DNA of 64,000 bases from Doryteuthis pealeii (GCA_023376005.1 CM042138.1:93443546-93507545), one strand, 5' to 3'. Numbered from the stretch's first letter, positions 11,090 to 21,350 are shown. Translations and numbers: made by a program. The notes: generated by a model from the sequence alone, not told the origin.

Positions 11090-11560
11090 ATAGATAAATA
11101 GATAGATAGATAATGAACATGGATAGATAGAACGATGGATGGGTTTGATAGAAAGATAGATGGATAGATAGAACGATGGATGGATTGATTGAAGATAGAT
11201 GGATAGATAGAACGATGATGGATGATAGAAAGATAGATGATAGATGGATATGATAGATGGATAGATAGAACGATGGATGGATTGATAGAAAGATAGATGG
11301 ATAGATAGAACGATGGATGGATTGATAGAAAGATGGATAGATAGAACGATGATGATAGAAAGATAGATGGATAGATAGAACGATGATGGATGGATTGATA
11401 GAAAGATAGATAGAAAGATAGATGGATACGATGGATGGATTGATAGAAAATAGATGATTGATATATAAAGATAGATGGATAAATAGATAGATTGATTGAT
11501 AGAAAGATGGATAGATTGATAGAAAGATGGATAGATAGAATGATGGATAGATTGATACTG
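11090..11560. repeat. GATA/GATG-type minisatellite
   Basis: Imperfect higher-order repeat of about 40-44 bp built from GATAGATA, GAACGATGGATG, GATTGATAGAAA and GATAGATG. The long Ser-Ile-Tyr-Pro frames on the minus strand are translations of this array and not a protein. Confidence 0.9.
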
Positions 11561-11708
11561 ACATCGGTTTCCTAACGGAATACCCATACTACTCAAAAAA
11601 TAATCTGGAACATCATAATAAATTCTCTACAATTGAGCTGCTACTGAAGAATTTTTTAAAATGAAAAAACAAACGGGGGAGGGGATGAACAACATTGAAT
11701 ATTCTTAC

Positions 11709-11752
11709 CTGGAACCAAACAGTGTAGTTTGCAATCGTGCGTCTTTCGTCAT
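11709..11752 (-). CDS. Candidate first coding exon of an unidentified gene
   Basis: On the minus strand an ATG with A at -3 (CCAAAATG, ATG at 11752) opens 14 codons reading MTKDARLQTTLFGS, followed by a near-perfect splice donor, TTCCAG|GTAAGAA, at 11709/11708. The segment is not part of any repeat in the window and lies at the edge of a CpG-rich stretch that could be its promoter. I do not recognise the protein. The QTTLF stretch loosely recalls a PCNA-binding box but is too short to claim. No second exon can be identified downstream on the minus strand, and the next exons could lie beyond the window. This is the best host-gene signal here, but it is only suggestive. Confidence 0.3.
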
Positions 11753-11960
11753 TTTGGATCCGGAAGGGTAACAGAAGAGCATCCGGTTGTACACATTTTA
11801 TTTCGTATCAACTGAGACGAAAGTGACGTTCGTCGCATGCGTCACTCACTGCTTATAAGATCAACAGCAGAGGAACTGTATTAAGCAATTTGGTGACGTC
11901 GCTCGACAGAAAGAAACATTACGTTTTGCTCTGTTTACTCGACGTGATTTGGACAACACG
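11715..11960. promoter_or_regulatory. CpG-rich segment with CRE-like sites, possible promoter
   Basis: CG dinucleotides are much denser than in the surrounding AT-rich DNA. CRE/ATF-like sequences occur: AGTGACGTTC, GCATGCGTCACT and GTGACGTCGC. An ETS-like CTTCCGGATCC (minus strand) lies just upstream of the candidate ATG at 11752. On the plus side an ATG at 11975 (ACCATGA) opens only 18 codons. A bidirectional promoter is possible; nothing here proves transcription. Confidence 0.35.
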
Positions 11961-12870
11961 AAATAAGGAATACCATGAGGGCGAGTTATTCTCGTCTCAG
12001 ACTCTGGTTGCTTTTACAAGTACCAGAATAAAGTTAAAATCCGGTCTATGAGACAAAGATTCTCTTTATTGGTGTTTAGCGAAAGGTGAATGAATATTCT
12101 CGAGACTGTGTCGAGTGAAAGACGTTGACCTTGATTTCATGCTTGAGGTTACAGGTACCTAAGAATATTGGGTATTTGGAAGAATAATGTCGACCCATTT
12201 CAGATAAGTTAGACTAGATTTTTTTAAAGGCTTTTTTTTTTAATTATTGAGTAGCTTAGCTTACTTAGTGTATGTAAACTCAAGGGCCTTTTCTTTTTTT
12301 AGTGCCCACGATTTTTTTTCGTTTTCTTTCCCCTTCCAACACCATTAGATGACAGAAACTCAAGTTCTCTGGGTGGTTGAGGATAAACTAATTTTTATTT
12401 TCTATTTTATTTGATATTCACTCTCATCCAAGCAATTTTCGACCGGTGAACCAATTTTTTGTGCCATATTACTAAGTGAGAGAGCATACTAATCATTTTA
12501 TCTTTATCATATTTTTCTTTTTTTATTCTCTCGCATTGTTTTCACTGGGATTTTCTTTTTCATTTGAATTGTATACATAAATCAAATCCTCCTCAGGACT
12601 ATATAAATACGGGATTTGGTGTAGGTTTGTGATAGAGAGACTGGTAAGTTTTAGTGATTGCAGTGCGAATTCGTTTTATGGAAATGTGTAGTATGAATTG
12701 GGTCACGAATGGAAGTAGTGAAGTTAAAAGTTAGGATAGAAAAGATCAACCTTATCCCTCCTATTTTAGACCTTATGACACATGTTTGTATCTTTAACAA
12801 AATAAAATATTCAGTTGCGGTTTCTTTGTGCGTGAGTGAGCTAGCTAGCTAGAGTATCACCCGCAGGGAA
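11960..12870. other. Unique sequence next to the CpG-rich segment
   Basis: No match to any repeat family in the window. Pyrimidine-rich near 12230-12560. It contains GTAGCTTAGCTTAC-type simple stretches and a CTAGCTAGCTAG palindrome at about 12840. No convincing exon seen. Confidence 0.4.
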
Positions 12871-13034
12871 TTATAGGTTGATAGGGAGAACGAGTATGAT
12901 GTTAGAAGACCCGAAACTCGTCATGATCCCAAGAACAACACTGAGGCGATCCTGCGAACTTATTGCTTGTATGAATAAGAACATATTTTATCTTTTTCAA
13001 TATTTGTTCATATATTTTAGTTTAATTCATAGGC

Positions 13035-13037
<3 letters not shown>

Positions 13038-13079
<42 letters not shown>

Positions 13080-13085
13080 ATATAT
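13038..13085. repeat. (TA)n microsatellite
   Basis: Two TA arrays interrupted by a single TT. Confidence 0.9.
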
Positions 13086-13310
13086 GTGGAGTGTCTATTG
13101 TCGGTATCATCTGAACATATCCCCTTTTCACCAGCGCTAGATCAAGGAGATTGTTTTTCCGTCGGATATAGAAGGCCACACCTACTATCAGCTCCCCCTT
13201 TATGCGCAGATCGAAGATGTCCTACTCATGCGCAGAGTTGCCGAGGGCCGGTATCGAACCATGAAATTTATGGCTCCTCGGGAACAACTGAGATACTCGA
13301 TATATATATA
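13086..13310 (-). repeat. tRNA-derived SINE, type S1, diverged copy
   Basis: The body keeps TATCCCCTTTTCA and CAGCGCTAGATCAAGGAGAT. The tRNA head is decayed but B box-like sequence remains (GGTTCGATACCGG on the minus strand). The A box region is largely lost. Confidence 0.65.
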
Positions 13311-13492
13311 TGTGTGTGTGTGTGTGTGTCCAAGATGAAATGCAAAAATATAAATCCTGATTATTTGGAGTTACTTATCCGCCAAATGCTTGTTTCTTAT
13401 GAGTGTTGTCACCTCAGCTAAATAATGGACCATTCCATTTCAATTATAAAGAAAGGAAAGAAAAATGATATGATACACAGAAAAAATATTGT

Positions 13493-13841
13493 GGAGAAAG
13501 GTAGACAAAAACGGGATGCTGTATAAAATGAGGGTAGTGATGTCGAAGTTATAATGTTTCTGTCTGTTAGACCTTCTTCAGGACGTTGGATTGAGTTCTT
13601 GCTTCAATGGTGAACATTTTCATACTGGTTAATTAGGAGGTCGTGAATAGGGTGGTCAATTGTTGGTGTTAGCAGGAGTTGGTAGTGGGAGTACTATTTT
13701 TTCTTCCCAGATGGGGTGTGTAGCAGTAAGGTTCTGATAATGATGCCACAGGTGTTAGGTGTTGAGAGAGGTCGTAGGTGGGTTTAGTGAAGATGTAGTA
13801 AGTCATGTACAAATGGTAAATAGTAGTAGGAATTGTTATGA

Positions 13842-13887
<46 letters not shown>

Positions 13888-14104
13888 ATTATTATTATTT
13901 TTTGCTAAGTATCGTCTCGCTGCCTTTTTGTTCTATAGCTGTTTGTGAAGGTGATTATTGGGTGTGGGGAAAATATTAAGGAAGCTGGATCTACAATTAA
14001 CATTTCATGTGTTGCTTAGGGCTCCGGCTTTGAATATTTGTCTTAATCTTTTGTTGTAGATGTAAGAGAGGAAGTAGTAGTAGGATTTGTTGTGTTTGTG
14101 TATG

Positions 14105-14154
<50 letters not shown>

Positions 14155-14178
14155 CTAAGTATCGTCTTAAGATACTTA

Positions 14179-14225
<47 letters not shown>

Positions 14226-14310
14226 TAAGTATCGTCTTGTTGTCTTTTTGGTCTGTAGCTGTTTATGATGTTTTTTCCTAGGCGTGAGAAAATATTAAAG
14301 AATATATTAA
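13493..14310 (-). mobile_element. Retroinsertion in Helitron A with 14 bp duplication
   Basis: Flanked by exact AGAAAAAATATTGT at 13479-13492 and 14311-14324. Its left edge carries the GAGAAAGGTAGACAAA arm also seen in the palindrome at 6305-6412. At about 13549-13585, on the minus strand, lies the hairpin motif CCTGAAGAAGG...CAGAAAC shared with the foldback elements. The interior holds three (TA)n arrays, each next to GCTAAGTATCGTCT (13899, 14152, 14225). I suspect a Penelope-like retroelement; no reverse transcriptase is recognisable. Confidence 0.55.
13844..14223. repeat. Three (TA)n arrays with repeated boundary motif
   Basis: Arrays at 13844-13882, 14110-14151 and 14180-14223. Each is followed within 30 bases by GCTAAGTATCGTCT; the middle one is mirrored as AAGATACTTACCAA, giving a small palindrome at 14155-14180. 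Confidence 0.8.
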
Positions 14311-14527
14311 AGAAAAAATATTGTAAGAAAAAAGTAGAAATATTTAGAGTGGATAAGTGCAGAAGCGATAACGCTGATCTCAATCGAATATAATGAAAAC
14401 ATGAAAAGAAGGAAAGAAAGAAAAAAGAGGGAGAGAGTTAAATCAAGATTATCCTTTTTACATATTGACCAATTTGAAATAGTTCTTAACTAAACATATC
14501 AAACATTGTAATAATTAAATTATCTTT

Positions 14528-14840
14528 TCCGACATCTAATGTTATTCATACGTAAAATACGGTTTTAATGATGTTATCTCTTGCGCGCTATTCTGCATTT
14601 GTTACCTAATGGTTTTGTTTATGAGTCTTCCCAACAATGTCCATATGATAATCATGTTTTTGTTTGCTGATTCTAACGATTTGTTTCATAGCAACCTGGA
14701 GTATTTTTTGTACTAAATGAAACACTTCAGTCATCCATCCATCAAAACAGATCTGCTAATATTCGACAGATATTGCCTGATAACAGCAAACGCATATGTG
14801 GCACTCGTGTTTCTTGTTTTCGTTTTTAATTCCAAATACT
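14528..14840. other. Unassigned sequence
   Basis: No repeat match in this window. Short open frame only, not supported. Confidence 0.4.
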
Positions 14841-15180
14841 TGATTATATCTTTTTTTTTCTTTGATTTCTTCTTTTCTTTGCCTTTTTTCTTTTATTTCT
14901 TTTTTTTTAGTTTTTTTTTTCATGAAAAAAAGAAAAAGCAATCCACAATAATCTAAGTATCATTCTGTGCTTGGAGGCAATCTCGCACGTAGCAATAATC
15001 TACATGCTAAGTCGCAGTCACGTGACTCTCGACTGAATATTTTTTTTTTCTTCTATTTTTTTTGAGAGGGGATTCAAGCATTAAACTTGGCTCGATACTT
15101 TAAGTTGTTTACAGCATGCGTCAACAGAACGTGATGAAAATGTTGAGTTTAAAAGTTCGCAACATTCCGAGATAATGTTA
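14840..15180 (+). repeat. Direct duplication, first copy
   Basis: Contains CACGTAGCAATAATC, ACATGCTAAGTC, AGTCACGTGACT and TTCCGAGATAA in the same order as 15385-15640. The two copies are about 490 bp apart and diverged, with T-run length differences. No terminal features of an LTR were found. Confidence 0.7.
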
Positions 15181-15384
15181 AATGTTAACCTTTCGAATTC
15201 AAATATTTTTTACACAAGATTACAAAATGAATAGACTACCTATTCGTCGTGTAAATTTAGCAATAAATCCCATTTCCACGAATTACACCAGAAAGCTCTC
15301 TATTTCCACAGTGGTAATTAGAGTGACACGAGACGATCACATGAGAAAACAAATTGCACATACTTGATGCTATACTTGTTTTCT

Positions 15385-15640
15385 TTATTCATTTTTTTTT
15401 CTTTATTCTTTTTTTTAAGAAAAAAAAATAATCCAAGTATCTTTGGCGCTTCGAGGTAATCTCACACGTAGCAATAATCAACATGCTAAGTCATAGTCAC
15501 GTGACTATCGACGGGCATTTTTTTTTTTTTCAAACATTAAACATGGCAAGACACTTTAAGCTGTCTACAACAGACATTCAACAGTTCGTGATGTAAATTT
15601 TCAGTTAAAACTTTACAAAATTCTGAGATAACACAATTTT
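15385..15640 (+). repeat. Direct duplication, second copy
   Basis: Second copy of the block at 14840-15180, also preceded by a long T run and AAGAAAAAAAA. Confidence 0.7.
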
Positions 15641-15866
15641 CCAGATGGCAAAGACAACAACAAAAGAAAAACTTATGTTATTGATTATAACCAATTGAAA
15701 AATAATCGAATTACAACAAAATAAATATCTAACTACCAACACTTACTGCATATTTCCTCAGGGAGTGTCATCTACTTTTATTGTGCGAAGATCTTACTGT
15801 AAATTGAATTTTCTATATCAGGGGTAGATATTTGCAAAGGCAAATGTCTGTAACAGTAAGTATAAA

Positions 15867-15975
15867 CTAGCATGAACTCTGCATATACCACAGTATGATG
15901 ATTTAATTATTACAACGTTTGATATATTTACTTAAGAGCTATCGCTAAATAGTTCAATATGTAAAAAAGTATAAT

Positions 15976-16051
<76 letters not shown>

Positions 16052-16329
16052 ATTAGCGTAATCACTTCAGCACGTTCACTCCTCTCTACCTTATAATCTC
16101 TTTCTTTCTTTCTTATATTCTGTGTAGCATGTCCTTTTTCTTTCTTTATAATAAAAATTTTCCATTATATAGCTGAGGTGACGACACTCATAAGTAATTT
16201 GGCAGATGAGCAATACCAGAAAATCAGGATTTATATTTTTCCATTCTATTTTGACGGTCCCATCTTAAACCAGAGGATGTTACAAGATAACGGCTGTACA
16301 ATTAAGGCACACGAGTATTAATATATAGA
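15867..16329 (-). mobile_element. Helitron family A, complete short copy
   Basis: On the minus strand it starts TCTATATATTAATACTCG (after an A) and ends with a terminal hairpin remnant and CATGCTAG (before a T). At 463 bp it shows the whole non-autonomous family: 5' block, AACCTCTGG-type block, TTATTATAAAGAAAG, the (GA)n tract (15979-16049 as CT on the plus strand), GTTCAATATG in reverse, and the 3' terminus. No protein is encoded. Confidence 0.8.
15979..16049. repeat. (CT)n microsatellite inside Helitron A
   Basis: About 35 CT units at the position where all family A copies have a purine tract (on their coding orientation). Confidence 0.95.
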
Positions 16330-16509
16330 TTCATTGAGTCTTCCTAAAATGCTTTATGATATAACTGAAACCAAAAATGTCTTAAACTTGATAAATAGAA
16401 ATATTAATCCGTTAACTCTTTGCAGCGAGTGTTATCGAAAATTTCATATTGTCATGTTCATACTGGGCTGTATAAAAAAATTGCAATATTTTGATAACGT
16501 AAGGTACGA

Positions 16510-16590
16510 TTTTTGTGATCGAAGCTGCACAAGAATGCTGCGTGCGATCTTAAACAATTCATGGAAACAAACTCTCCCCCCACACACACA
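16510..16590 (+). pseudogene. RTE-like LINE fragment
   Basis: AGCTGCACAAGAATGCTGCG followed by TCTTAAACAATTCATGGAAA reads SCTRMLRAILNNSWKQ, the same segment as SCTRMLRAVLNKSWKQ at 31800-31860. It is a short isolated piece of the LINE C-terminal region. Confidence 0.65.
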
Positions 16591-16609
16591 CACTAAAAAA
16601 AATGTGATA

Positions 16610-17092
16610 CTTAAGGATGGAACCCAGGTGGCTAAGCAGTCTAAGACAAGCAATACTCCACTTTGGTCATTATTCATTATAGACGGCGGTCGGAGAGGCC
16701 TTCTCAGATCAATCAGTTAGTCACATCAAACCCTAGTATTTGTATGATTGTCCCAATCCTGTTGCCCTCATGGCAAAACTCCCACCTTTTTTATCATATA
16801 TGTGCTAGAAGGCAGTGGCTGAGGGTTTTATTGTCCTGATTATAACGTTAAACTCTATTTGATGTTGAAGGCTCGGGGAATGAGAGTACTCCTTCATCAC
16901 CATTACTCCCAGCTCCACTCTGACCCGGAATGGTAGTACCTGTTAGGACCCATCAATGGGTTACACGGAGTTTACAAAAGTGTTTTTAAAAAACTGAGAA
17001 CCCATCAAGAATGAATAAATCAAAATATCTTCGGCCTAACATTTCCCATTGGATTTGACATGCCGTAAAATCCAACCAGCTAAACAGCGACT
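16610..17092 (-). repeat. Dispersed repeat family E, copy
   Basis: Minus-strand copy from GGATGGAACCCAGGTGGCTA at its 3' side through the AGTGGTAGTACC-like block (in reverse) to the TTTTACGGCATGTCAAATCC 5' start at about 17075. Confidence 0.7.
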
Positions 17093-17146
17093 GGAACATC
17101 TTCGGTTTAGCGATACACGTGCCGCAAAAAAGTAGGTACCAAAATA

Positions 17147-17424
17147 TGTTCGATTATTTTGTGATATAAGCCGTGCTACAATACGTCACTTAAATTATAG
17201 ACTAAGCGAGGTCACGTAGTTCAAACCTTAGCCAATCAACAGCCGAATGCGAGGCTGGTTGACTACTTAATCACTGATACTGAGAGACGTCCATTTGCAA
17301 CCATTGACGAAGGACTTGCAATACTGAGGAGCACCAAGGAACAACCAAAGGATTCTTTACCAAGGATTTCCGCTGGACAAGACTCTTGCTTGAAGCCTAA
17401 TGGATGGCCACTAAAATTGTAACA
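17147..17424 (+). mobile_element. Solo LTR with 5 bp target duplication
   Basis: 278 bp starting TGTTCG and ending TAACA, flanked by AAATA on both sides (17142-17146 and 17425-17429). Inside are GGTCACGT, a CCAAT-type GCCAATCA and a pair of 'AGGA' repeats. TG...CA ends with a 5 bp duplication are the established mark of LTR elements, so this is probably a solo LTR left by recombination. A second copy lies at 55614-55897 in the opposite orientation. The internal region of the element is not in this window. Confidence 0.7.
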
Positions 17425-17685
17425 AAATATTTCAACACTTTTGTCTCATCTGGATTTTACTGATTAGTGCTTTCAATATTGTGAGACTTTTTTTATCTTT
17501 TATTTTTTGGCAGTTGAACCGACGTAACATTTGAAATTGACGACCGAAAGCAACAACTGTAATCAATTTCCCAACCACAGTCTTTTGCCACAGTAGTCAT
17601 TCTTTACACATAGTTCAATGGTTTCAAGTAACTATTGAACTATTTTAATCTCATCTTTTCCCCCTACGATCCTCGGTATATATGC

Positions 17686-17900
17686 ATTTACCAACCCCTC
17701 CATACGAGTAGGATGTGACACAAGGTCAACAGGTTTGAATTCAGTTTTCTTTCTTCTAGACTGGTTACCTAGCCAACGTTTAAAGAGCTCAGTCAGCCCT
17801 ACTATTTACCCATAGCTGTAGGCAGAGTAGTTGAATTCATACCTTTCCCAAAGGTATTAGCGCTATGTGAAAGACAAACAGCCTTGTTGGGCATATGAAC
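17686..17900 (-). repeat. tRNA-derived SINE, type S2, body
   Basis: Body collinear with 41280-41480 in reverse: GTGTCACATCCTACTC, AACCTGTTGA, TTAAACGTTGG, CATAGCGCTAATACC. The tRNA head is missing. Confidence 0.65.
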
Positions 17901-17904
17901 TAGT

Positions 17905-18096
17905 TTTATTCTGATTGCTAAGTAATTAAGATTTTGATTATTGGATTGTGCAATTAGAAACTTGAAGAATGCTCAGCCACTTCACTTGAGGGTGTAAGCT
18001 GTACGAAAAGCCACGACTGAGTGTGCGATGGCTGGTATCGAACCCGAAAACTTGTAGTTCCGGGGCGGACGCTCTACCGACAGAGCTAAACCGGTC
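17905..18096 (-). repeat. SINE with S1-like head and distinct tail
   Basis: On the minus strand a head GGTTTAGCTCTGTCGGTAGA with a perfect B box (GTTCGATAC) is followed by a tail unlike other S1 copies: GCATTCTTCAAGTTTCTAAT and CAATAATCAAAATCTTAATT. The same tail without a head occurs at 18645-18725. This suggests a second SINE family or a SINE sharing a LINE 3' end. Confidence 0.65.
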
Positions 18097-18125
18097 CACT
18101 GTGGTATATCCACAGGTCCTGCTAG
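18097..18125 (+). mobile_element. Isolated Helitron A 3' terminus
   Basis: Only the last 29 bp of family A: the hairpin CTGTGGTATATCCACAG then GTCCTGCTAG before a T. It abuts the head of the SINE at 17905-18096. Confidence 0.6.
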
Positions 18126-18164
18126 TCAGAATTATTTCATTAAGATATTTAATTTCTCTTTTGT

Positions 18165-18478
18165 TTGAATCGAACTTAACGGACCTAAATTCCACCATCG
18201 TATATCACCCCACCGAAATAAATAAAAAATACCAAAAATCAGGGAATTCATCGAATTGAGAATCTGTGTTACGCCTCAAAGATACGTGGTTCAAAGTTAA
18301 CTGACCTGAAAAAAATGTAAAAGTTTTTAAATAAAATAACTGGTGGCATTATTTAATTCATTATTATATCAAGACTGGAAAGTTCATTAAAATCGGTTAA
18401 TTTCCTAATTTTTTTTTCTTTTTCGGCAGGTGGAATACGATGATGGAATTTAGGTCCGTTAAGTTCGATTTAACCCCT
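18165..18478. repeat. Inverted repeat pair
   Basis: CGAACTTAACGGACCTAAAT with TCCACCATCGTAT (about 18169-18202) is mirrored by ATACGATGATGGA with ATTTAGGTCCGTTAAGTTCG (about 18435-18470). The loop is about 230 bp. Confidence 0.7.
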
Positions 18479-18499
18479 TTTTTCCCTACGATTGTTGAG

Positions 18500-19200
18500 T
18501 ACATCTTGTAATTATTTCTATTTAATAATAGTCATTTGTTTACACACAGTTAAATGGTTTCAAGTAACTAGTCATAAAGATATCTAATCTCTTATGTTTT
18601 TTTCTCTACGATTGTTGATTATATCAACTAGTTTAAACTGATTGCTAAGTAATCAAGATTTTGATTATTGGATTGTCCTCATATCCATAAAGTGTAATTA
18701 GAAACTTGAAGAATGCTCAGTTTCTTTATCCGTTCACTTTGCGTTCGTGAAAGAAATTCATTGCGTCGATGTTGAAAGTGTTTAATGAATTCCTACTGTT
18801 CGATTAAGCGGGAAAACAAAAGACGAAACAGCTGGTAAAATTTGATTGAACGAATGACAATTCTTTAAAGTTATAAGAGACGTCAGAAACAACAGAGTTG
18901 ATCAGCAATAAGGGTGGGGCTGATCAATAGAGAGCAACAAAAAATTAAGTTTGGTTACCAAGTTCATAAAGGTTAATTAAATGTGAAAGTTGTGAACTCA
19001 TTAGAAGACGTGATTAAATAAATAACGTAAAATAAAATTATCACTTCGTGTATTCCATAGAAATTGGCTGAGTTATAAAGAGAGTTAATGACAGTAAATT
19101 GCAATATGTCATTCACTTATTTTGCTATGAATTAATATTTGTTATTATCTACGAATAAGAATACACTGACTGCACCTCTACAGAGAAGTAAGACCCCCTC
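18500..19200. other. Unassigned sequence with repeat fragments
   Basis: Holds a fragment of the 1004/5836 repeat near 18520-18590 and the headless SINE tail at 18645-18725. The rest is AT-rich with nothing I can support. Confidence 0.45.
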
Positions 19201-19308
19201 CCCCCCCACACACACACAATGGGGCCAACTATTGACAGTGGTGCGACCCATCGAGCTTAAGCATGGAACACTGATCGATCACAAAATCAATTGAATTAAG
19301 TTTAATTG

Positions 19309-19642
19309 TTTCTCGGAATTTTTTAGATTAGGCTTGATAATTAGTATTATTTGGATTATTCGGACTATTGTCCCATCTTTATTGCTATCTGTACAACGTT
19401 TCGGTCGATGTGCCCTCCGGCCTTCTTCAGGTATTTCTTTTCGAACTCGGAAACCTTCTTTTCGTAGTCGGGAGCCACCGAGTTCGAGAAGTTTCCCAAG
19501 TCCGACAAGAAGGTTCCCGAATCCAAGAAAGCTCCAGAGTCCGACAAGAAATACCTGAAGAAGGCGGGGGGTATATCGACCGAAATGTTGTACAGATAAC
19601 AATAAAGATGAGGACAATAGTCCGAATAAACCAAATAATACT
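19309..19642. mobile_element. Foldback element, hairpin motif in both arms
   Basis: A 334 bp palindromic element. The left arm carries the hairpin motif on the minus strand (19397-19432) and the right arm carries it on the plus strand (19554-19592: CCTGAAGAAGG...CCGAAA). Flanks AAGTTTAATTG (19298-19308) and AAGTTTAAGTG (19643-19653) form a target duplication with one difference. The arm centre contains repeats of TTCCCGA-type units. Near-identical in plan to 28221-28561. Confidence 0.7.
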
Positions 19643-19921
19643 AAGTTTAAGTGGTGGCGCGTTTACAATGACTAGTTATTTTGGTGATCCTCGTCAGTGG
19701 TGCAGTTTCGGCTCTGCATTCTGTGGTCGCTGGTTCGATGTTCAAGTGGGTGAGATCACGGTAAACATTTCTGATGAGACCTAATAGGTTGAAACAATAG
19801 TCCAATGTTTCCGCATGTCACACGCGTTGTTTGCTGGGTTTACTAGTCGTGGTAATTTTATTATGAACATGTTAATGTTATTCAAGAAATGACAGCAATG
19901 CAATGGGCATCCTTATACAGC

Positions 19922-20146
19922 AATGGTTGATTGAATTTTACGGCACGTCAACCCTTGTTGTGTTATTTTATGCCAAAGGTATTTTATTTTATTCATTCTT
20001 ATTGGGTATTTAATTTCTTTTTAAATTTTTAATGCTTATTTTTTTTATCTATTTAACCCACAGATGGGACTATAACAGTTACTATCATCCGGTTCAGGGT
20101 GGACTGAGAGTAATGGTGTTAAAGGGTACTACGCATTCCCCAGGGC
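19922..20146 (+). repeat. Dispersed repeat family E, 5' part
   Basis: From TTTTACGGCACGTCAACCC to the GTGATGAAGG-like block, then truncated by the SINE that begins at 20147. Confidence 0.65.
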
Positions 20147-20500
20147 CAGGTTAGCTCAGTCGGTAGAGCGTTCGGCTAGAAACCACAAGGTTCCTAGTTC
20201 GATACCCTGCCTACTCCAAATATAGACTCGTTGAATACTACGTGACCAAGAAAGATTCAATCACTGGCACTGCTGCTGCTGCTTCTGCTGTATTAATAGA
20301 GACCATTGACACTCGGGACGTCGGACTTACAAAGAATGGATTCTTATGGCTTGCTTACTTACTTACTACATCTGGAACTAAGCTTATGAGTAAAAGTAAG
20401 GATCTGGTCTAGCGCTATTGAAAAGGGGATCGATTCCTTCACTGCATGGCTGATACCGACATTAGGCCGTCCCACGACTTTTACTTCATATTCCCCATAG
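20147..20500 (+). repeat. tRNA-derived SINE, type S1, split copy
   Basis: Head GGTTAGCTCAGTCGGTAGAG with B box GTTCGATAC at 20151-20212. The conserved body (GGTCTAGCGCTATTG, AAAAGGGGATCGA) resumes only at 20402. The 190 bp between (20215-20400) is unlike other S1 copies and has a CTG/CTGCTG tract, so it is an insertion or a different mid-section. Confidence 0.7.
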
Positions 20501-20695
20501 TTCAAGAACTGGAACCTCTCTACTTGAGCAGTTTGCAATACCCAGGACATTAAAACCTTAACCACCTGATTCTATTTAAGTTTATGATGTAATCTTTTAG
20601 AAATGCGTGAAACTACATGTTTGTCCGAAAGTTTTGTTGTCTTGACGTATTTTGTTTTAACTTTCATTATTTTATTGTTTTGATAATATAATATA

Positions 20696-20815
20696 CTAGC
20701 AGGACCTGTGGATATACCACAGTATGATAATTTAATTATTACAATGTTTGATATGTTTACTCAAGAGCTATTGCATAATACTTCAATATGTAAAAAGTAT
20801 AATGACCTTGTTTTA

Positions 20816-20887
<72 letters not shown>

Positions 20888-21247
20888 TATTTTCCTTATA
20901 TTGAATTGAAACAGTTTAGCGTTATCGCTTCGGTGCGCTCACCCTCTATCTGTATCTTTTCCCTACTCTCTTTCGTTCCTTCTTTTATTATTATAATATT
21001 TTTTCTGTGTAGCATTTCTTTTTCTTCCCTTTCATAGAAGGAGGGGGAATCGATAACGCTAGTCCGCTTCAATCAAACATAATGAAATGAGGAAAAGAAT
21101 GAAATAAAGAAAAAAATCCGTCTGAGGTTGTTAAATCATGAATTTTATACTTATAACATATTGAACAAATGCAATAGCTCTGAAGTAAACATTAAATATT
21201 GTAATAATTAGATTATCATACTGTGCCATATCCACAGTTCCTGCTAG
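20696..21247. mobile_element. Helitron A composite with two outward 3' ends
   Basis: The left end reads CTAGCAGGACCTGTGGATAT (a 3' terminus on the minus strand) and the right end reads GTTCCTGCTAG (a 3' terminus on the plus strand). Both are next to A/T in the correct Helitron way. The two halves meet at about 21030-21045 without a 5' TC end. The left half holds a (CT)n array at 20817-20882. The unit sits in a gap of a Helitron C copy, so it may have moved as one piece. Confidence 0.65.
20817..20884. repeat. (CT)n microsatellite inside Helitron A
   Basis: CT array with one CC interruption, at the standard family A position. Confidence 0.95.
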
Positions 21248-21350
21248 TATTATATTAAATTAGAGAGACTAACGAAACTAGTAAGTACGTACATAAAAAT
21301 ATTACACTTATTTTAATGTTATTTTGATTTAATTCTATATGAAATTACAT

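Larger units (their letters stand above)
13331..14527 (+). mobile_element. Helitron family A, interrupted by a retroinsertion
   Basis: The left part (13331-13492) has ATCCTGATTATTTGGAG, TTATCCGCC and ATAAAGAAAGGAAAG. The right part (14311-14527) has AGCGATAACGCTG, the purine tract and GAGTTAAATCAAGATTAT. The terminal hairpin and CTAG are missing: the sequence stops at AAATTATC and turns into unrelated DNA at 14528. The 818 bp between the parts is a separate insertion with target duplication. Confidence 0.7.

Noticed and set aside
11045..11596. 183- and 167-codon minus-strand frames
   Set aside because: Low-complexity Ser-Ile-Tyr-Pro repeats from the GATA/GATG minisatellite, open in two frames at once.
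11975..12031. Signal-peptide-like frame MRASYSRLRLWLLLQ
   Set aside because: Only 18 codons before a stop, with a weak possible donor; not enough support for an exon.
14840..15640. LTR pair enclosing a small element
   Set aside because: The direct copies lack TG...CA ends, a primer-binding site and flanking duplications.
19397..19432. Active canonical hammerhead ribozyme
   Set aside because: The CUGANGA and GAAA boxes are present, but one extra base precedes stem II and no UH cleavage site or stem I pairing is evident. Kept only as a hypothesis.
19368..19784. 138-codon frame with KVPESDKK-like repeats as a protein
   Set aside because: The frame is carried by the foldback arms in several copies and orientations; the apparent conservation follows from the DNA repeat and hairpin.
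20151..20215. Functional tRNA-Lys gene
   Set aside because: tRNA-like head only; the anticodon arm does not pair and the head is part of the S1 SINE.
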